Assembly (NCBI GenBank): GCA_015179045.1
Contig: WHUZ01000014.1
Coordinates: 620,001 to 684,000 of the forward strand
Direction of reading: 5' to 3'
Source: Kalaharituber pfeilii
Taxonomy: Eukaryota > Ascomycota > Pezizomycetes > Pezizales > Pezizaceae
Length of the DNA stretch: 64,000 nucleotides
Shown here: piece after piece, positions 57,689-64,000 of the stretch
Numbering within the stretch: the first letter of the stretch is position 1
How the letters are laid out: the number at the start of each line of letters is the position of its first letter
Translations under genes and position numbers: made by a program
The notes under the pieces: model-generated
Databases searched by the model: none
What the model saw: the letters and a program-made list of their open reading frames with translations, nothing else
Told to the model about the DNA's origin: nothing

Positions 57689-60485
57689 ATGCAGCCTGGA
57701 TACATTTACAAACCGCCCCCACCGCCACCGGTCCCGAAGCCTCCTCCGCCGGCGACACAGCAGCAGCAGCAGCAGCAGCAGCAGCATCGGCACCACGGAT
57801 ACCCATCACAAGCGGGGGTGGGACGGAGTGGTGGGGGAGGGAGCCGCGGCGGGAGGGGGGGCAGGGGTGGCGGGGCCAGTGGACGGGGAGGCGGCCATGG
57901 GAATCGGCCAGCCAGCGGACCGGTAGTAGGGGGAGGATACCAGGGCTATCATGGACAGCAGGTGCCGCAGCAGCAACCGCAGCAGCAGCCTCAGCAGCAG
58001 TATAGTCCCCGCCAACAGTACCCTCACGGCCAATTGCACCCGCAGATGTACCACACCACACCGCAGATGCCCGCGTACGCGGCAGGTACGCACGTCAACC
58101 CACAGTTCTACCCGGGATTGGGGGGAGCAGGGCACCAGCAGCAGCAGATGCAAGCACCACCGCCACCACCACCTCCTCCACCTCCACCCCCTCCCTCAAT
58201 AACGCAGCCATCAGCTGCTTACCGATACCAACCTCAACCGCATTCTCAGCTCCCTCCACCCCAGCAACAAACATACTACCAAGGAGGTTATACACCCCAA
58301 CTCCCCCCTCCGCCGCCTCCCCCACAGCCCCCATCCCTTCCTCAACGGCCTCAACTCTTCCCCTCCGCCGCAGCCGTCAATGCCGCTGTCGGCGCGGCCT
58401 CCCACAGCCACTATAAATCATATACCCAAGACTATAGCAAGCCTCAAAGCAAGCCTTCTCTCCCGCCAGCCCCCGCACCGCCAATATGGCCTGCTCAGCA
58501 GCCGTCATACGGACATTATCAGCCTCCCCCTCCTCCACCACCCTCGTTACCGCCGCAAGCCCCGGGATATAATTACCATTTGCCTGGGGCTCGCGGGGGG
58601 CAACATTTTGGCCAGGGGAATAGGGGGAGAAGTCTGAATAAGAGGGCGAGAAGGGAAAGGCCGGCGAAAGGGGGAGAGGAGGAAGGGGGGGATTGGGGAG
58701 TTGGCGGGGGGCCAGATATGGATCAAGATACGTGGATGAGGTTGAATGGGTAAGTGCTAATAGGATTGAGCCTTCTCTTGCAAGTATTTGTCATGGGAAT
58801 TGAAAGAACTTGAAACTGACGATCGTGTAGGGGAAAAATCTTGGGCACAAATATTTCCCTTGACACACCTGAGGAGGTCGAGAAGTGGATCGCGGAAAGG
58901 AAGGCGCGGTGGCCGACAAAGGAGAGAATCAGGCACAAGGTGAGATACTTTGGCTAGTATTTCATTTCATTTCGCCCGTACTTTCTGTCTCTTTTCGTTT
59001 ACGTCAATTTATATGGATTGCCCAGTTCCAAAGATAAACAAATCTCACTAACTTCTCCCAATCATCTCAATGTCCACTGTAAACAACTAACTTCCCTATT
59101 GCCTAATAGGAAGAAGAGCGCCGCAAAGCCGAAGAGGAAGCGCGAAAACGCGCTGCCACAGTGGTGGGCACCACACCTTCAATGACGACAACGACGAAGG
59201 GCGCAGAGATGAAGGCTCTGCAACGGGAGCGGAATCGGGAGAAGCGGATGAAGAGGAAGAAAAAGTTGAGGGAGGAGAGGAGGAGAGAGAAGGAGAGGGA
59301 AAAAGAGAAGGACAAGGAGGGGAGAAAGGAGGGGGTGATGATGCGGTAGTGGTGAATGCTGGTGGAGAAGGGGGGGGGACGGGAGAGGAGTGGACGGTAC
59401 TTCGGACAGAGAGTAGGAAAAGGAAAAGGGCTCCAGATGATAATGGAGAGGAGCTGAAGGAAGAGGAGGCTGACATTCATAAATTGCAGTATGCGTCGGA
59501 TTCGTATCCGGAGAAGTCGGACGGGGATGGCGTGGAAGAGGAGGAGGAGGAGGAGGGGGACAGGAGGACAGGGGATAGGAAGGCAGGTTCGGGAACGAGG
59601 ATGACAGCAGCTACCGCGACCGCAGAGCAGCCTGAGGGTGAGGGTGTCACGACGGGACTGCTTGAGCTGGAAAAGATATTGGGCGAGGGTGGGAAGGGAC
59701 CCACCGATGTTATGGACGACCCACTGATTACGGATGATGAGGTATCCGATGATTATGCTTCAAATATTGCTTCAGAGCCGGATGAGCCTGACCATGATGG
59801 GGAGAATGAAGGTGAGGAGGAGGGAGGTGAGGATGATGATGGGATGGTGGATATGGACCTCGGGACACAGTCGTCGTTGTCGGATTTGGACGGGGAAGAG
59901 AGTAGTAGCGGAGAGGAATCAGGCTCGGATCCGGAGGAGTTAGACACGAAGACATCTAAGGGGAGCGATGGAGACAGTGCGAATGCTACCAATCCTACGC
60001 GTACGGTAGAAGGCGCTGGTGGTGGCGGAGGGAAGGGAGCAGAAGAGGAAAGGAAAAAGAAACCGTGCAAGTCCTGGATGCGGACAGGGAGATGTAAGTT
60101 CGGGGGAAGATGCCGGTATGCGCATGATGCTTCCGCTACCACATCCGCAGGAGCCGCACCAACTGCCGCTGCCACTGCCACTGGGACAGGGAGAACGTCG
60201 TTATACACTCGCCTCGTCGAGGCTGAAAGAGGGAAGGAAAATGAGGTGGTAGTCAAGGCAGTCAAGTGGTTGTTCGATAAGGGTGTTGTGGGGGCGGCAG
60301 GGGAGGAGGCGATGAAGGGGTTGGAGGAAGTTGAGGGTGCGGGGGTCAGGGAAAGGAGGGGAGGAGGCGCGAGGAGGCATCACAATGGGCATCATGGAAG
60401 GAGAGGAATGAGGTGGAGAGGGAGGGGGGGAAGAGGAAGGGGAGTTGGTGGAGGAGGAGGAGGAATGAATGGGATGGGGAGGTGA
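57689..60485 (+). CDS. NUFIP1-domain protein with C-terminal CCCH zinc finger; frame broken in exon 3
   Basis: NUFIP1 (Rsa1 in yeast) is a scaffold for box C/D snoRNP assembly with the R2TP machinery. Exons 57689..58749, 58831..58939 and 59110..60485. Exon 1 is low-complexity: poly-Pro, poly-Gln, RGG-like Gly/Arg repeats and again Pro/Gln. The diagnostic NUFIP1 motif is in exons 2-3: GKILGTNISLDTPEEVEKW, then IAERKARWPTKERIRHKEEE. The Lys/Arg/Glu tract that follows runs to a stop at 59347-59349. A second frame, open from upstream of 59160 to 60485, carries an acidic region, a C-x8-C-x5-C-x3-H zinc finger (about 60066-60125, CKSWMRTGRC...) and TSLYTRLVEAERGKENEVVV, which fit the usual C-terminus of fungal NUFIP1 proteins. 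The two halves belong together but need a one-base shift between about 59267 and 59346. Confidence 0.8.
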
Positions 60486-61732
60486 TGGGGTGTTTGGGCG
60501 GGAGAGCTGGTGGTGGAGTGGAAATGGAAGTGAGAGTCGATTAATGTTATGGCATTCGCATTGATGGAAGTTTTACATTGTATTTTGCATATGTAATTTT
60601 GTTTGTTTTTGTGGAGGATCCGAGATTGGAGGGATAAAAAAACGATATAGTATGGCACTGATGGCTTGGGCCTTAGACAGTTGGAATTGAGCTGGAGGGG
60701 ATACAGAAAGGGGAATTCGTAGGAGAGGGTTAATTATCGATTATGATTTGGCGAATTTTTGTTAATTGTAGAGTACAGATTGCTGGATATTTCTATATTA
60801 ACATACATAACTATTATTGCATTAATTGCCCCTTTTTTTTTTTCCCTCCCTTTCTTGTTTTTTCCCCCCTGTTCTTGTACGTTTGTTTATATATTATACT
60901 TGTTTAGGGGGCTTTTGTTTTCATGAGTGTGTAGTTTTTTTGCATTTTTTTTTCATTGCTTTTTTGTAAGATAACTTGTACTTGTACTTGTAAGTAAAAG
61001 TAACATATACCTAAAACGTGCATGTTCTGAATTACATACAATGATGATGATGATGATGATTACCATCAGAGAAGTCTCTCTCTCTCTCCTTTTTTTTTTT
61101 TTTTTTTTTCCTTCTCGGAAGCCCAACAAGATACAATAACAAAAGTAGGCCAAACCTTGATATGGTAACTGAGTTACAAAAGTTCAACAAAAAGGAGGGC
61201 TCCTGAAGGGATGGATTGCTACTAGTGCCCTCAGCTTTCCGTACAACACGGTACACAAGGATACTATTCTTTAATTTTTCCCGGCGTGAAGATAAAAAAA
61301 AAAGGAATAAAAAAATAATAAGATAATTGCTAATAGATGAATTATTCAATACAAAGATGTCCCCCTTTGGACTAAAAGTAAACAAGAAAAATCATAATAA
61401 TAATAGGACGCAGCATCCCCCACATCCAACATTCACCGACACGGCAAGTGCGTTTGTTCTCGCATCCTCGTTCCTCACCCTGTCATTGCTCTCAAGCTTC
61501 ATCATCATCACGGGGATCCTCTCGTTCTCATTCCCCTAAAATTGACAATATATTTAGGTTTTGTTTGGTTACTATGAATGTATGTACGCATGATAGAAGT
61601 ACTTTGTTCGTGCGAGTTCTGGCTAACTACTGCTCGTCGTCTAGTTTCGTAACCAGCTCTTCATCTTCTCCCCACACACCCGGCATTACTGTCTGGCATC
61701 TACATTATCATCATCCCCTCTCCCCTCCCCTC
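60486..61732. other. Convergent intergenic region NUFIP1 / PMT4
   Basis: 1.2 kb of T-rich and A-rich DNA, with a (GAT)n patch at about 61041-61061, a (TC)n then T run at 61076-61110 and no ORF of interest. Confidence 0.55.
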
Positions 61733-64000
61733 CTACTTCGCAAAATGTAAATCATATCCCAGCCACTTCCTCCTCAGCACCCCTTCTACACTTAGCCCTG
61801 GCGACCCATACGTTAATGGCGCATAAAACACAAACGACGCCACCACTATTCCTATAATCAAGGATCCCGCGATCCACGCCGCAACCGTACTCTGAGGCCC
61901 TTGTTTCGGCGTATACTTCTTCTTCCCCTTTCCACCCTGGCTGCTCTCCTCCTGCTCCGTCGGCTCGACCCCAAAGACAAACTCGACCAATCCTCCCGTC
62001 ACAAGTGTACTCGCCAGATGTGCGGGCAGATAATGATGCAAAAAGAGCTGTCTACCCATCAAGAAAAACGGGAAATAATGGGCCGCCCACGCCAACCAAA
62101 AAAAATCCTGTTGAATTGTACAGTCTGCTCCTCGTTGTGCGGTCGATTGCATCTACGCCTCTTCTCAAACTTAACTGATCTGCCCCAACGATCCCCGCAA
62201 ATACAGCCAAAATGCTCGATGCAATCCACCACCCCGCAATATTGCCCAAGAAGTAAATCTGTTCTCTCGTATCATTCTTTGTCCAAAAACTGACACCTCG
62301 CATCAAGAACGGCCACTGGATGGGTTGGGACGCGTATGGATGGGATGAGGTAAGGGCGTTGTTATGATGGAACATGGCCCGTTGCAATTCAAAGTACTTG
62401 CGGAAGAACGACATGTGCTTGACCTTCTTTGGCTCCTTGTTGTTACGTTTGTCGGCAGGGTCCATTTCAATAATCGACTCGGCGTACCAAATGTTGCTCT
62501 TTTGAGCAAGATTTTTATTACCGTTGATTTCTTGCTGTTTGTAGCCCCAGTCAGGGAGTGGTTTGCCATGGGTCCACATGGCGACTTTGGAGGGATGATG
62601 AACGAGCTTAAATAGCCCGGACATGGTCCTTAGCTTCTGCTTCTTTTTTCCCTCGATGCGGACCTCAAAAATGGTATCGTTGTGACGCGGGCCCTGGGAA
62701 TCTGCGATGGAGACGGTGGTGAATTCCTGGTTGGTGGGGTAGTATGGGGATGCGACGTCATGGGACAATAGGTCGGTGTTAGTCACAACGTGACGAAGCT
62801 TGATCAAGTCATTATTCATGATTTGACGGCCGAGTTTCTTGTCCTCTGGAATGGGATCCGCCGGCACGATGATCCAGTGATTGTTAGTGTCATTGAACGG
62901 GTATCCGGTAACTTGTTGGCCTTGGCAACTTGTCAGAAGCTTGATTCGAGCATATGCGATTACTTCAGCTCTTACCTTGAGAGGAAATTCTGCCATCATC
63001 ATATCTGAGAGGATATCTATCTGGGTGAGAGTGGAGATACGCCTTCGTCTCCTTGTGTCTGATAGTGATAATATCATAGTATTGAACATCGATGCTGTTC
63101 AAGCTCATGATATTGTCGCTCAACGTCTCCTGGAATTCTGGGGTCATAAAGTCATCTCCTGGCCCACTGCGGTACAAGATCGTAAAGTGGACCTGGAACC
63201 AGAAGAGATAGAAGAAGAATGGAATGACAATGAGGCCAAAGGCCCTTGCGGCAAAGTGCATTCCAAATTGGGTTAGAGTGAGACCACGCTTGATGTCCAA
63301 CATGTTCCAAAGGTCAATAGCAACTGCCGCGCCAATTGTGACGAAGGTGAAGACACCGACGTATTTGGTGGAGATGACGCAGGACAGTGAGACGCCAGTG
63401 AGAAGAAGCCATTTCCACCACTTGCGCCCAAATGGACTGTGCCTCTGCTTATAAAAACGAACGTAGCACAGGAGAGAGCAAGCCATCGAGAAGATGAGAG
63501 TTGAGTCCAACAGAATGAGACGAGTCTGACCGATGTGACCATTATCTGTTTCTAATTGTCAGCTACCCTGGAGTGATACCAAGCGTTCACTGTTTTTAAT
63601 ATACCAAAAATCATCAATCCTGCAGAAACGAGACATGCCGGAAGGCTGTATCCGCTCTCCCACATGGTTAAGAACACCACTGGTACGGTCATGGTGCTCA
63701 ACATGGCGGGCATTGCTCTGAAAGCAACATATGGAACTTTGTTTTCGATGTAGGAGTCGCCAATGCTATCGAAAAGGAAGTGCCCATCGTATCCTGTCAG
63801 CTCAGTCAGTAAATACCCTGTAGGGCTGCAGCCAATTGCCCAGCGCGAACGTACCAACAAGCCACCCCATGAAGGCGAAGAGCAGCTTTCCGAATGGGGG
63901 ATGGACATCGAAGAAATAGGTTCCTTGCAGATACTGTGAGGTTGGGTGCACGTGAGAAGTGGTTTCTTAACTAAGACAGCTGTCTGTGCTCCATTTTGTG
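61733..64000 (-). CDS. PMT4: Protein O-mannosyltransferase, PMT4 type (runs off right edge; frameshift in T8 run)
   Basis: Transfers mannose from dolichol phosphate to Ser/Thr of secretory proteins in the ER. Visible exons, 3' part of the gene: 63933..63855, 63793..63605, 63545..62976 and 62920..61733; the N-terminus lies right of 64000. Marks: [46 protein letters not shown], the MIR-domain stretch ([31 protein letters not shown]), [16 protein letters not shown] and [23 protein letters not shown] separates PMT4 from PMT1/2, which have HHYLPALYF or HHYHPALYF. The frame breaks at an A8 run (T8 in the gene, 62098-62105) between YNSTGFF and [16 protein letters not shown]; seven T would restore the usual reading. 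The final tail [14 protein letters not shown] is intact. Intron phases agree elsewhere. Confidence 0.85.

Noticed and set aside
59257..59265. Programmed -1 frameshift site in NUFIP1
   Set aside because: The heptamer does not allow good re-pairing of both tRNAs and no downstream structure is evident; a base-count error is more likely.

Overview
The window is nuclear DNA of a filamentous ascomycete (Pezizomycotina type; class not resolved). The genes are split by short GT-AG introns, mostly 45-135 nt, and sit on both strands with their own promoters. The gene set is that of a filamentous fungus: IRE1, NOP12, DEP1, SLA1, dynein intermediate chain, ATP synthase subunit e, COP9 signalosome subunit 8, STT3, YOS9, a PTC7-type phosphatase, CYS3, SPT2, RPP2, RPS15, a KRE9/KNH-like GPI protein, a SET-MYND protein, NUFIP1 and PMT4. 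I see no transposon ORF, virus, CRISPR array or biosynthetic cluster. Exon borders were placed by hand from reading frame, splice signals and family knowledge.

Layout: 1-1934 (-) IRE1 lumenal and membrane part, running off the left edge; 1.9-6.3 kb gene-poor; 6.3-8.1 kb (-) NOP12; 8.1-10.8 kb long pyrimidine-rich leader; 10.8-13.4 kb (+) DEP1; 15.2-16.5 kb (-) unknown conserved-looking protein; 16.5-19.8 kb gene-poor, GC-rich; 19.8-23.6 kb (+) SLA1; 24.6-26.9 kb (-) dynein intermediate chain, divergent from ATP synthase subunit e (27.4-27.9 kb, +); 28.4-29.2 kb (-) CSN8, divergent from STT3 (29.6-32.2 kb, +); YOS9 (32.8-34.1 kb, +); PTC7-like (35.2-37.3 kb, +); CYS3 (39.3-40.9 kb, -); 40.9-45.9 kb gene-poor; SPT2 (45.9-47.2 kb, -); RPP2 and RPS15 (48.3-50.0 kb, +); a decayed HPM1-type methyltransferase (50.7-51.8 kb, +); KRE9/KNH-like GPI protein (52.9-53.6 kb, -); SET-MYND protein (55.2-56.5 kb, +); NUFIP1/zinc-finger protein (57.7-60.5 kb, +); PMT4 (61.7 kb to the right edge, -).

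Several products share the secretory pathway: IRE1 senses unfolded protein in the ER, STT3 performs N-glycosylation, YOS9 selects misfolded glycoproteins for disposal, PMT4 performs O-mannosylation and the GPI protein is a likely client. A second group serves ribosomes and snoRNPs: NOP12, RPP2, RPS15, NUFIP1 and the HPM1 relic. These groups are interleaved with unrelated genes and are not operons.

The points most worth a second look are: (a) three otherwise healthy genes (NOP12, NUFIP1, PMT4) whose frames break in homopolymer or low-complexity tracts; (b) the HPM1-like pseudogene beside RPS15; (c) extreme splicing (a 35-nt intron in IRE1, a 24-nt microexon in STT3, a last RPS15 exon of two coding bases plus stop); (d) a dispersed 14-bp word, TGTTCTCGTGCCCA, confined to gene-poor DNA and once flanked by a 10-bp direct repeat; (e) recurring GTACTCGAGTAC palindromes in GC-rich intergenic islands.
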